DNA of 64,000 nucleotides from Demequina lutea (lineage in GTDB: Bacteria > Actinomycetota > Actinomycetes > Actinomycetales > Demequinaceae). The stretch spans positions 186,001-250,000 of the forward strand of contig NZ_JACBZO010000001.1 of NCBI RefSeq assembly GCF_013409005.1, in the 5' to 3' direction. Under the pieces are notes generated by a model. That model saw nothing but the letters and a program-made list of their open reading frames with translations. It was not told the DNA's origin and ran no database searches. Below, piece after piece: positions 55,046 through 63,583 of this stretch (positions are counted from its first letter, which is position 1; every line of letters starts with the position of its first letter). A program made the translations under genes and the position numbers.

Positions 55046-55746
55046 CCGCGCGCATCGGCGTCGTCACGTTCCCCGGCTCGCTGGATGACCGCGACGCCTT
55101 GCGCGCCGTGCGTCTTGCAGGCGCCGAGCCGGTGTCGCTCTTCCACGCGGACGCCGACCTGGGGGACGTCGACGCCGTGGTGCTCCCCGGTGGCTTCAGC
55201 TACGGCGACTACTTGCGTGCGGGAGCGATCGCTCGCTTCGCACCAATCATGGACTCGATCGTGGACGCCGCGAACGGCGGCATGCCGGTGCTGGGCATCT
55301 GCAACGGATTCCAGGTCCTCACCGAGGTGCACCTGCTGCCTGGCTCGATGATCAAGAACGAGCACCTCCACTTTGTGTGCCGCGACCAGACCCTGCGCAT
55401 CGAAAACGCGGAGACCGCCTGGACCAGCGAGTACCGCGTTGGCGAGGAGATCGTGGTCCCGCTCAAGAATCAGGATGGCCAGTACGTCGCCGACGAGCGC
55501 ACTCTCGACGAGCTCGAGGGAGAGGGCCGCGTCGCATTCCGCTACGTGGGCTGGAACCCGAACGGCTCTCGCCGCGACATCGCGGGCGTCACCAATGCTC
55601 GCGGAAACGTCGTCGGCCTGATGCCGCACCCAGAGCACGCGACGGAACCTGGCTTTGGCCCCGACTCGCTCGAGGGTGGCCGCACGGGCACCGATGGGCT
55701 CGCCTTCTTCACATCCGCGATCAAGGGCATGCTGGCGAAGGCCTAA
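55042..55746 (+). CDS. purQ: phosphoribosylformylglycinamidine synthase glutaminase subunit
   Basis: This glutamine amidotransferase supplies ammonia for FGAM synthesis. The 234-residue protein has [12 protein letters not shown] at the start, G-F-S-Y-G-D-Y-L, the nucleophile Cys in G-I-C-N-G-F-Q (about residue 87) and the His/Glu pair in M-P-H-P-E-H-A near the end. GTG 55042 overlaps the purS stop. Its stop overlaps the next gene (TAATG). purL, usually next in this order in actinobacteria, is not found downstream within the window. Confidence 0.97.
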   Translation: MTARIGVVTFPGSLDDRDALRAVRLAGAEPVSLFHADADLGDVDAVVLPGGFSYGDYLRAGAIARFAPIMDSIVDAANGGMPVLGICNGFQVLTEVHLLPGSMIKNEHLHFVCRDQTLRIENAETAWTSEYRVGEEIVVPLKNQDGQYVADERTLDELEGEGRVAFRYVGWNPNGSRRDIAGVTNARGNVVGLMPHPEHATEPGFGPDSLEGGRTGTDGLAFFTSAIKGMLAKA

Positions 55747-56438
55747 TGATTTCCGACGCGCGCGCCCAGACTCCCAGGGACGCAGTTCTCGAGGCTCTCG
55801 CCGATGCCGTGGTCGTGCGGTCGGGCGAACACAAGACTCACCCCGCACGGATTGGCATCGACGGGCCCGACGGCTCCGGCAAGACGACCCTGCGCCAGGA
55901 GCTTGCCGAGGTACTGCGTGGGCGCGGCTTCGACGTGATCGAGGCGAGCCTCGACGACTTCCACCGCCCACGTGTGGTGCGCTACGCGATGGGTCGCGAC
56001 TCGTGGGAGGGCTACTGGGCGGCGGCCTTTGACTACGAGACCCTCACCTCCGACCTGCTCACGCCGCTCGGCCCGCGGGGCACCCTGCGGTACCGCACCA
56101 AGGCGCACGACCTCGAGACGGATACCCCCGTCGAGGAAGGATGGCTCGAGGCGGACCCTCACGCGATCCTGCTGATCGACGGTGTGCTGATCCAGCGCCG
56201 CGAGGTGATCAGCAACCTCAATTGCGCTATCTACCTGGATGTTCCGTTCGAGGAGACCTATCAGCGGCTCGCGGTGCGCAACGGCTTCCCCGCAGACCCC
56301 GAGGCGCCGAGCAACTTGCGGTACACCGAGACGCAGCGGCACTATCAGCGCACCTGCACGCCTGTTGAGCGCGCCGGGATCGTGGTCGACAACACGGACC
56401 CCGGCAACCCGAGCATCGTCAAGGACAACAGGTCGTGA
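55746..56438 (+). CDS. uridine kinase-like P-loop kinase
   Basis: The 230-residue protein belongs to the uridine/pantothenate kinase-like P-loop group. Walker A is G-P-D-G-S-G-K-T at residues 40-47; S-L-D-D-F-H-R-P follows as the substrate/metal region; Y-W-A-A-A-F-D-Y and L-L-I-D-G-V-L-I-Q-R are further matches. The C-terminus R-Y-x-x-x-Q-R-H-Y is typical of this group. It may phosphorylate uridine or another nucleoside. The start overlaps the purQ stop in TAATG, so it is translationally coupled. Confidence 0.85.
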   Translation: MISDARAQTPRDAVLEALADAVVVRSGEHKTHPARIGIDGPDGSGKTTLRQELAEVLRGRGFDVIEASLDDFHRPRVVRYAMGRDSWEGYWAAAFDYETLTSDLLTPLGPRGTLRYRTKAHDLETDTPVEEGWLEADPHAILLIDGVLIQRREVISNLNCAIYLDVPFEETYQRLAVRNGFPADPEAPSNLRYTETQRHYQRTCTPVERAGIVVDNTDPGNPSIVKDNRS

Positions 56439-56499
56439 ACGGCGCCGCTGCGTCGGCGCGCGTCAAAGAACGAGAGCTGTAGCGCGGCGCCCGTCCTCG

Positions 56500-56595
56500 G
56501 ACGCTCCGAACCAATTCGCCGCGCGGCGCGCCGGAGTGCGCGCGCGTTGACCCCGGATCGGCGGCGTGGCGGGACCGAGATTGGTTCGGAGCGTC
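56500..56595. repeat. 16-bp perfect inverted repeat (arms 56500-56515 and 56580-56595)
   Basis: GACGCTCCGAACCAAT and ATTGGTTCGGAGCGTC are exact reverse complements separated by 64 GC-rich bases. They occupy the 200-base gap between the kinase gene and the convergent monooxygenase remnant. No gene is recognised in the gap. It may be a bidirectional terminator, a recombination site or a small mobile relic. Confidence 0.8.
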
Positions 56596-56640
56596 GCGGA
56601 GGCGGGTGCACAACCGTGCGTCGCCACGCGATGGTGGCCT

Positions 56641-57434
56641 CTAGCCGCTGTGCCCGGGCGCCAACTGGTTGCGAATCTCCACGAACGCATCGAAGGTCGT
56701 GCGGTTGAAATCGGCGCCCAGCTGATTGGGGATCGTGACCAGCACGGTGTCGGAGGTCATGACGGCCTCGTCCTCGCGCAGCTCGGCGACGATCTTGTCG
56801 ACGTCGCCCACGTAGGACTTTCCGAACGTGCCGACGGAGTTGTCGATCGAGCCGACCTGGTCCTTGTTGGCGCCGATCTTGTCGCGCTCGAGCAGGGGCC
56901 CAAAGTACATGCGGGTCTTGTCGTCAATGATCGGCATAATCGACCGCGACACCGAGACTCGCGGTTCGCCCGCATGGCCCGCCTCGTGCCACGACTCGCG
57001 GAACGCCTCAATCTGCCTGGCCTGGACGGTGCCGAGTGACTCTCCGGTCGCCTCAAGCACCAGGGTCGATGACATGAGGTGCATCCCCAGCTCCCCCACG
57101 CGCTTGGCCGACTCGGTGTTTCCGGCGCCGTACCAGATGCGGTCGCTGAGCCCAGGGGAATGGGGGGTGATGGGCAGCAGCTCGCCGCGCGGGGTGGGTG
57201 CGTTGGGGCCAGGGAGCGCGATGCCCTCACCCGAGATCGCGCGCCGGAGCGTGGCGATGCGCTCGGCGGCGTCCTCGACAGGCAGCTTGCCTGCGGGAAG
57301 GGGGTAGCCGAACAACCCCGGGCCGTCGGCGGCCGACTCGGGCGAGCCGCGCGATACCCCGAGCTGGAGTCGTCCGCCCGCAATGAGGTCGGCCGTGCCC
57401 GCAGCCTCGGCCATGTAGAGCGGGTTCTCGTCCT
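56641..57434 (-). pseudogene. luciferase-like (LLM class) flavin monooxygenase, N-terminal part removed by the inserted element
   Basis: From the C-terminus up to N-P-L-Y-M-A-E the sequence is a good LLM-class enzyme: A-D-L-I-A-G-G-R-L-Q-L-G-V-S-R-G-S-P-E, I-W-Y-G-A-G-N-T-E-S-A-K and a normal helical end, about 262 residues. The roughly 80-100 residues that should precede K-D-E-N-P-L are missing. In their place the minus strand runs into recombinase DNA. The change occurs at about 57431-57441, so this is the left junction of an inserted element and the gene is probably non-functional. The lost 5' portion should lie beyond the right edge of the window. Confidence 0.8.
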
Positions 57435-57444
57435 TTTGTAACCA

Positions 57445-57473
57445 TTGACACATGTCTGCAGTGCGGCTAGTGT
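57445..57473 (+). promoter_or_regulatory. promoter of the recombinase operon, leaderless layout
   Basis: TTGACA (57445-57450) and TAGTGT (57468-57473) are separated by 17 bases, predicting a transcript start at about 57480. The GTG start codon of the first recombinase lies at 57481, so the mRNA would be leaderless, which is common in actinobacteria. The promoter lies at the very end of the element. Confidence 0.65.
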
Positions 57474-57480
57474 TTGCATC

Positions 57481-58980
57481 GTGAAGGACCCCGGTGCGGC
57501 CACAATGCCGAATCTCGCAAGGGTTCTTGAACTCCGCCCGAGGAACCTGCTGTCGATGGAGAGCCGTCCCGCGTGGCTCGCCGCGGTCATCCAAGACGTT
57601 CCACGGCGCTTCCTGGACCGTGAGTGGATGTATGTACCCGTACTCGCCGACGGGACGCTTCACCCTGCCGTAGTGCGCTGGGCTGCCAGCAACATGACCG
57701 AGACGTCGGCACGGGGCTACGCCTATGACGTGGCCGTCTACTTCCGGTTCCTCGGAGAACGCGGTCTCGCTTGGCCTCACGTCGACCGGAATGTGGTCGA
57801 CGAGTTCCTTGTCGCGCGACGCGAAGTCGTAGGGCCGACGACGCTCAAGCGGACTATCACTCCCTTGCTTGCGTTGCATGACCGGGCCGTCGACATGCGC
57901 TTCATCGCCTTCAACCCGATTCCCCGCGGCGAGATCAACGCGACCAAGGGTCGGAAGCAGTCGGCCGCTATTTCGTACCCACACGCTTCGATTATGCGTT
58001 GGCGACAGGAAGGCGTCCTGGGGTTGGGGTCCGCTCGCGAGGAGACCATGATGATGCGCGAGCGCAACCTGGCGTACGTGGATCTTCTCTATCAGACAGG
58101 CATGCGCAGATTGGAGGGACATGGATTGTTCTACTTCGAGGTGCCGTCCCGGCCCCTCAGAGGCGAGGTGTTGGTCGGGCGCATCCCGGGAGCATTGTCA
58201 AAGGGCAGGCCTGAGGTTGGGAGGCTTGTTTACCTCGACGGGAGCCACCGCAAGACGATCCAGGACTACTTCGTCGGTGCCCGTGAGGTGGACATAGCGT
58301 TCGGAAAGAAGTCGGGCATCTACGAGAACGACCCCGAAGCGCTGATTGTGAAGAAGGTGAACACGAGAGACGGGATTCCGAACACGGTGCTCGTGTCTAG
58401 GGGGTCTGCTGATGCGCCAGGTAAGTGGCGCAAACTCGACCTGATCGATCTTAGAGAGCGCATCCACATGTATGAGATCGACGAGGCCGACGGGAAGCGT
58501 CGCCCGCTCTTGGCATGGCTTGGCGATGGAGGCAAGCCTCTCGACATTCGCAGATGGAACAGAATCTTTAGGGAGGCGTCGGCGCGCACCGAGCGGTCAG
58601 ACGGCACCGGGAAGATTGACGTTCACCCGCACACCCTGCGCCACTGCTTCGCCATGCAGTTGTACATCGCCGCCGCGATGCGCAACGAGCAGAGGCGACG
58701 GCATGTCAGCGAGAGCGATTTGACTCGGATCGTGAACGAGATGAACGCCTGGAAGCACGTGAAGGACAGGCTTGGGCACTCGAACGTCGAGACGACAATG
58801 AGTCACTACCTTGCCCCGCTCCAGGCGATGGAGTACGCGCAGATCCTCGCTCGACGTGACGATGCCCCGAGCACGATCACGCGCACCGTCACTGATGAGG
58901 ACAACTGGGCCATGGTCACGAGCATCGATGAGGCTATGCGCAACATCGCCCAGGTGGATGACCGGGTGATTGACGCGTGA
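57481..58980 (+). CDS. tyrosine recombinase A (TnpA-like)
   Basis: The protein of about 499 residues has an N-terminal SAM-like core-binding domain (about 60-130) and a C-terminal tyrosine recombinase domain. All catalytic residues are visible: Arg209 in T-G-M-R-R-L, His384 and Arg387 in H-P-H-T-L-R-H, His433 in L-G-H-S-N and the nucleophile Tyr443 in S-H-Y-L-A-P. GTG 57481 fits a leaderless transcript; ATG 57505 is an alternative. It should make strand exchanges during excision and integration. Its stop overlaps the start of recombinase B as GTGA. Confidence 0.92.
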   Translation: MKDPGAATMPNLARVLELRPRNLLSMESRPAWLAAVIQDVPRRFLDREWMYVPVLADGTLHPAVVRWAASNMTETSARGYAYDVAVYFRFLGERGLAWPHVDRNVVDEFLVARREVVGPTTLKRTITPLLALHDRAVDMRFIAFNPIPRGEINATKGRKQSAAISYPHASIMRWRQEGVLGLGSAREETMMMRERNLAYVDLLYQTGMRRLEGHGLFYFEVPSRPLRGEVLVGRIPGALSKGRPEVGRLVYLDGSHRKTIQDYFVGAREVDIAFGKKSGIYENDPEALIVKKVNTRDGIPNTVLVSRGSADAPGKWRKLDLIDLRERIHMYEIDEADGKRRPLLAWLGDGGKPLDIRRWNRIFREASARTERSDGTGKIDVHPHTLRHCFAMQLYIAAAMRNEQRRRHVSESDLTRIVNEMNAWKHVKDRLGHSNVETTMSHYLAPLQAMEYAQILARRDDAPSTITRTVTDEDNWAMVTSIDEAMRNIAQVDDRVIDA

Positions 58981-60782
58981 AGGTTGAGTCTGAGGGCGGC
59001 GTCCTGATCGTCAGCCCTCCAGGTGAGGAGCCGTACGAACTCGATTTCTCTGGTGTCGACGTCGGAGATGATCTGCGGCGAAGTCTGATGGAAATCGTGA
59101 AGGCAAGGGTGGGCCCGACCGGCATGTGGGGCAAATTGACAGCGCAGGGCGGGCTCTGGTCGCTTAGGACCCTGTTCGAAGGGCTCGGCGTGACGCGTGC
59201 GGGGGAGATCACGCACGGAAAGTACCTCGAACGATTGATGTCCCTCCCGCAGGGCACTCGCTACACGCACCACATGCGGCTGCGCAAAGTGGTCCAGGAG
59301 ATTCGCGGAGTCGATCCCGAGGAGAAATCCCGCATTATCAATCACAGGGTGCCGAGGCCAGCGCAGGATTCGAGCAGGCATGTGATTACCGAGCAGGAGT
59401 TCGTTGACCTGCGGCGACTGTGCTTCGAGTCGGTGCAGTCTGCGCTGCGAAGGGTGAAGGCCGGTTGGGCCGTGCTCGATTCCTACCGCAACGGTGAGTA
59501 CGCGGAGGGCACCGCAGACTGGGAGTACGGGACGGTGTTGGACGAGATCGCCCGCACCGGCACATTGGCTACCAGGGATCCGTCCAACCCGGGACGCATC
59601 TTGCTTCCTGTGTCGGTTCGCCAGCGCCTCTACCCTGGGCAGTCGATCGCTCGCGTCTCCGCATTTCCTCTCTGGAGTCACTTGTATCCGACTTCTGATG
59701 AGACGTGTGCGGCGGTGACCGGCCTGATCGCTACGTGCGGCTGGAACGCGACCACCCTGCTGCGACTCCACATGACCAACATCACGCGAGTGGACCCGCA
59801 GGACGGTACACAGGCGGCCGAGTTTCACGTGCTACTCGACAAGCCTCGTCTCGGTCCCGTTAGCCAATGGGGGGAGAACCTGCACGATGGCGACTGGGAT
59901 GAAGGCGACGGTGACGATGCGCCCGAACCGATTGACGCGCGGTTCGAGGTCAGGGGCGACAAGCACTCGAAGGGCCGACTGTTGACCATGGTCATCGAGT
60001 TGACCGAGGGTGGCCGCCAGACGCTGGCCGCCGCAGGGCGTCCGTGCGACAACCTCATCGTCGGCCTCACAGATGGCCTACACCGCGGGAGTCGGACCAC
60101 AACTCGACTACCGATCCATCCATGGGCCGCCTACGACGTTGCCTACTCCCCAATGGCAAGTTGGAGGAGGTCGACGGGACATGTTTGGGCGACACCTCGG
60201 GCGCTCCGCCACTACTTCGTGGTCCATGTTCATCCGGAGGGCCATGTCGCCTCCATGAACATGGAGTACAGCCTGACGGACCCGACCATGAAGCAACTCG
60301 TACAGCCCTCAATCGCTAAGGTCCTAGAGAGCGAGTTTGACGGCATGGTTGCCACGGTGGTGACCGATGACGCTGACATTGCCTCGCAGGCACCCCAAGT
60401 GGTCGCTCGCGGCGTTCTGGAGGACGTTGAGGCGGGGCAACTCGACACACTCGGCTCGTCGTGCCTGGACCATGACCACAACCCCGAGACGCATGCACCC
60501 TGCCGAGTGTCCTTCCTGGACTGCTTCGCATGCAAGAACGCCGTCGTGCTGAAGCGGCATCTACCACGCAACATCGCCATCTACGAGCGACTGGAGTTCC
60601 TGCGCTCCTATACGCCGGACGCCGGCTGGAACCGCGTATACGCCATCTACCACGCGCGGGTCAGTTCTGTGCTCGAACGCTACTCCCAGGACGACGTGGA
60701 ACAGGCGCGCGAGGTCGTAACAGATGACGACCGGGACCTCGTGGCCAGGCTGATCAAGGACAGGTGGAACGACGACGAATGA
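58977..60782 (+). CDS. recombinase B (TnpB-like), catalytic residues degenerate, Cys-rich C-terminus
   Basis: The 601-residue protein is placed in the tyrosine recombinase family by its R-A-L-R-H-Y-F box (residues 408-414) and its operon position. The usual H-x-x-R His is Arg408, the Arg of the first box seems replaced in C-G-W-N-A-T-T-L, and I see no clear nucleophile Tyr. Residues 496-519 hold Cys496, His499, His501, His506, Cys509, Cys516 and Cys519, a possible zinc-binding module. It probably assists strand exchange or DNA binding without its own catalysis, although more distant catalytic residues cannot be excluded. Starts by GTGA overlap. Confidence 0.8.
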   Translation: MKVESEGGVLIVSPPGEEPYELDFSGVDVGDDLRRSLMEIVKARVGPTGMWGKLTAQGGLWSLRTLFEGLGVTRAGEITHGKYLERLMSLPQGTRYTHHMRLRKVVQEIRGVDPEEKSRIINHRVPRPAQDSSRHVITEQEFVDLRRLCFESVQSALRRVKAGWAVLDSYRNGEYAEGTADWEYGTVLDEIARTGTLATRDPSNPGRILLPVSVRQRLYPGQSIARVSAFPLWSHLYPTSDETCAAVTGLIATCGWNATTLLRLHMTNITRVDPQDGTQAAEFHVLLDKPRLGPVSQWGENLHDGDWDEGDGDDAPEPIDARFEVRGDKHSKGRLLTMVIELTEGGRQTLAAAGRPCDNLIVGLTDGLHRGSRTTTRLPIHPWAAYDVAYSPMASWRRSTGHVWATPRALRHYFVVHVHPEGHVASMNMEYSLTDPTMKQLVQPSIAKVLESEFDGMVATVVTDDADIASQAPQVVARGVLEDVEAGQLDTLGSSCLDHDHNPETHAPCRVSFLDCFACKNAVVLKRHLPRNIAIYERLEFLRSYTPDAGWNRVYAIYHARVSSVLERYSQDDVEQAREVVTDDDRDLVARLIKDRWNDDE

Positions 60783-62716
60783 CTCAGCCAGACGCAGTGG
60801 TAGCGCACGCCCGCGACGACCGCTATTTGCCGTGGGTGCCAGGCCCGACGACGCCCATCTTTTTGCATCGGGAGTCCGTCAACTTGCCCGCAGGTGTGCC
60901 CGCGCCGGTCTTTCACGACAACGTCTGGCCCGTGCACTACTTGTCTGAGGCTGAGCACCAGTCTCCTGTGAGCCTGAACTTCGCGGCGCTGCCCCCGTTG
61001 CTGCAGGATGCGGCCAAGGTCCACTTCTTCAACGCGATCAACACGCCGTCGCAGGGACGCACCAGGGGCGTCAGCCTCCCCTCGGCGTCGACCCTGAGCA
61101 CGCTCTTCGCGAGATACACGAACCTCGCAAGGTGGATGGAAAGCGCGGGAATCCGTTCACTCAACAAGATGACATCGAAGCAGTGGGACGACTTCGCCTA
61201 CCACGTCGTGCAGCAGCCGTGGAAATACCGGTACAAGGAGGACACGCTTGGATGTGTGTCGACTCTGTTGTCTCACAACTGGGAACTTCCGTGGGAGTAC
61301 ACCATTGCAGCACCACCGTGGGTGGCTGGTGGATCGGGTTATTCCGAGTGGCTGGGGCGGCGGCCTAGCAAGGGCGACAACAAGACCCCGCCGTTCAATC
61401 CTGAGGCGATCTCTTCACTGATTACCGCTTCGCTTGCAACTATTGGCCGGTACCTCGCAGGAGACCTCGATTTCACGTGGCGGCCGCGCGACGCAGAGGT
61501 GAGTGCTTGGGCCCGAGAGCGCGGAATCGAGATCCAATTGAGGAGGGGTGGTAGTGGTGGCCTCTCCGAGGAGACCCTGCTCCAGTACAAGCGTGACACC
61601 GGCTGGATCGCGCCCCTCCAGAAGTCGAACGTCGTTGCAGCCGCGTTCGCCGTCATTGCGTACTTCACGGGCATGCGCCCTGCCGAGGTGCTCAACCTGA
61701 GACGCGGATGTGTAACCTACACGCCCGCTCCGGAACATGGCAGCCGGGCTGTCGAGTACCGGATCACCGGGCTGCACTTCAAGGGCGTCAGTGATGAGAA
61801 TGGTAACCAGATCACCGAGGGTGAGATTCGGGATCAGCCCTGGGTCACCATCGAACCGGCGGCGCGCGCCGTCAGGGCGCTGGAACAACTCACGGATGGA
61901 GAACTGCTCTTCGCAGTGACGGAGCAGAGCGGCCGCCAGCGCAAGGGCGCTGTTCACACCGCAGGCTCCATGGGGACGATGCTGTTCAAATTCGCTCGCC
62001 GATGGAACGACCTCGCGGGGAAGACGGGCGAGCAGTCGGTCCTGACGGGAGGTTCCGGCGGCATCCTTGGCGACAACAAGACCTACGTCGCCACCACCCG
62101 GTTCCGTCGCACTCTCGCCCACCACATTGCCAACATCCCCGGCGGCGAGATCGCACTCGGCATTCAGTATGGCCACGTCAATTCAGTGGTATCGCAGGGA
62201 TATGCGGGGCAGTCGGAGTCCGGCTTTGTCGACGAGGTCGAACTGGAGGCAATCATGGTTGCGATGCGCGACATGGGTCGCGCGGTGGATGAGGTCAAGG
62301 CAGGCTCGACGGTTAGCGGACCTGGCGCGGCGCGAACTAAGGCGGCTCTCAGGGAGTATGAGCACGAGTTCGCTGGCGCGACCATGACAGAGGCGGAACT
62401 TAGGCGCGTTAGGAAGAGCGGCGTGGCAACCCTCTACGACAACCCCCATGCCAACTACATCTGCGCTTGGAACGCTGAGACCGCACTGTGCCGCATCCGC
62501 AAGGACGCCGAGGGGCCCGACCTGGCGAACTTCAAGGTCGGCTGCCCGAACGTGACGCTGCTCGACCGGCACATCGAGATCAAGATCGCAGAGCGCGACG
62601 AACTCACTACCGCATTGCCCCGCATGCCTAAGCCCTGGGCAGAGCGGGCCCAGGAGGACATCGCGGTTCTGACGCACCAGATCGAGCGGCACAGAAAGGC
62701 GCGGGGTGAGGTATGA
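60779..62716 (+). CDS. tyrosine recombinase C with Cys-containing C-terminal extension
   Basis: The 645-residue protein has a core-binding region around residues 85-150 (S-T-L-S-T-L-F-A-R-Y-T-N-L-A-R-W) and a catalytic domain with Arg300 in T-G-M-R-P, Arg441/Arg444 in R-F-R-R-T-L-A-H-H, His466 in Q-Y-G-H-V and Tyr475 in S-Q-G-Y. These match an active recombinase of the larger TnpB-like branch. The final 110 residues carry Cys in I-C-A-W-N, A-L-C-R and G-C-P-N, then helices. ATG 60779 overlaps the stop of gene B; the stop overlaps gene D. Confidence 0.9.
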   Translation: MTQPDAVVAHARDDRYLPWVPGPTTPIFLHRESVNLPAGVPAPVFHDNVWPVHYLSEAEHQSPVSLNFAALPPLLQDAAKVHFFNAINTPSQGRTRGVSLPSASTLSTLFARYTNLARWMESAGIRSLNKMTSKQWDDFAYHVVQQPWKYRYKEDTLGCVSTLLSHNWELPWEYTIAAPPWVAGGSGYSEWLGRRPSKGDNKTPPFNPEAISSLITASLATIGRYLAGDLDFTWRPRDAEVSAWARERGIEIQLRRGGSGGLSEETLLQYKRDTGWIAPLQKSNVVAAAFAVIAYFTGMRPAEVLNLRRGCVTYTPAPEHGSRAVEYRITGLHFKGVSDENGNQITEGEIRDQPWVTIEPAARAVRALEQLTDGELLFAVTEQSGRQRKGAVHTAGSMGTMLFKFARRWNDLAGKTGEQSVLTGGSGGILGDNKTYVATTRFRRTLAHHIANIPGGEIALGIQYGHVNSVVSQGYAGQSESGFVDEVELEAIMVAMRDMGRAVDEVKAGSTVSGPGAARTKAALREYEHEFAGATMTEAELRRVRKSGVATLYDNPHANYICAWNAETALCRIRKDAEGPDLANFKVGCPNVTLLDRHIEIKIAERDELTTALPRMPKPWAERAQEDIAVLTHQIERHRKARGEV

Positions 62717-63117
62717 ATCGACGTGGAGATGAGACCGAGCGAGATGCCATACTCACCGCGCTGACGCGGGTGCTGACAGGCACATCCCAGCACGGCTCAG
62801 GTCGAGTAACAGTCAAGGCTGTTGCCGACGAGGCGAGCATCGCACGGAGCGGAATCACTCAGAGGAACCTCGACCTCAAGGCGCTCATCGACGCATGCGG
62901 TGACCTCGCCGGACGCATGCTGAGTGCGGACGGCGTCGAGCGCATCGAGAGGCTCAGCGCGAAGGTGACGGAACTGGAGGCATTGACGACGACGCTCGCG
63001 GAGCAGGTTGCCGCAGCGGCCCTGAAGTACACCCCCGAGTCGGAGTCTAACGGTGATGCCGACGCTGGGCCGGACGTCGGTCCGGGCAACCGCGGGCACC
63101 TCCGCCCGGTCAAGTAG
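62713..63117 (+). CDS. small HTH/coiled-coil protein D (TnpC-like accessory)
   Basis: The 134-residue protein has an N-terminal helix-turn-helix resembling the TetR DNA-binding region (I-L-T-A-L-T-R-V-L, then T-V-K-A-V-A-D-E-A-S-I-A-R-S-G-I), followed by a heptad-rich coiled coil (about residues 75-105) and an acidic Gly-rich tail. The same small protein type follows recombinases in Tn554 (TnpC), where it influences orientation and frequency of transposition. Its start overlaps the stop of gene C by four bases. Confidence 0.82.
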   Translation: MNRRGDETERDAILTALTRVLTGTSQHGSGRVTVKAVADEASIARSGITQRNLDLKALIDACGDLAGRMLSADGVERIERLSAKVTELEALTTTLAEQVAAAALKYTPESESNGDADAGPDVGPGNRGHLRPVK

Positions 63118-63187
63118 CGGTCCGCATCATCTACGCCCGCACGGCGACCTTCGCTCACGTCCCGAGTGCGCGGCGTTGACGGCCGCG

Positions 63188-63532
63188 GTGCGTCTATTTC
63201 AGCAAGAACGGGCGCTTGTATCGCTTTCGCTCGAGCGCCCGCCTCATGCCGTCCTTGTCCAACGCGTTCCGTGGCGGGCAGACCAGGATGGCGTCGTCGC
63301 CGGAGCGAATGAACTGCTCAAGGCGGGCCTGCCTTGGTCGACAGGCGAGCGGGCGGTAAGTCACGTCGTCGCCGCACTCCTGGGGGACACTGAGATCGAT
63401 ATCTCGGAGGCGCTGCAACGCTTTCCACGCGAACACGAAGACGCGCTCGTAGAGGCCATTCGGACCGCAATTCGGCGACCCACGTGCCGAGGTCGGAAGA
63501 GTGAGTCACGTACCGCAGTAGGTCCGAGTTAG
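63188..63532 (+). CDS. uncertain small protein inside the element
   Basis: An open frame from GTG 63188 encodes about 114 residues. The latter part (G-E-R-A-V-S-H-V-V-A-A-L-L-G-D, then I-S-E-A-L-Q-R-F-P-R-E-H-E-D-A-L) looks like a real helical protein. No ribosome binding site or family is apparent, and the minus strand is also open for 80 codons in part of this interval. I see nothing else between 63118 and 63583. Confidence 0.35.
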   Translation: MRLFQQERALVSLSLERPPHAVLVQRVPWRADQDGVVAGANELLKAGLPWSTGERAVSHVVAALLGDTEIDISEALQRFPREHEDALVEAIRTAIRRPTCRGRKSESRTAVGPS

Positions 63533-63583
63533 CGGGACTCGAACGTCGCCCGCCGCCTCCGCGAAGCCCAGCAGCGCATCCTC

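Noticed and set aside
57435..58122. Minus-strand frame extending the monooxygenase into the recombinase gene
   Set aside because: It lies antisense to clear recombinase coding sequence and has no monooxygenase-like residues; it is a chance extension across the junction.
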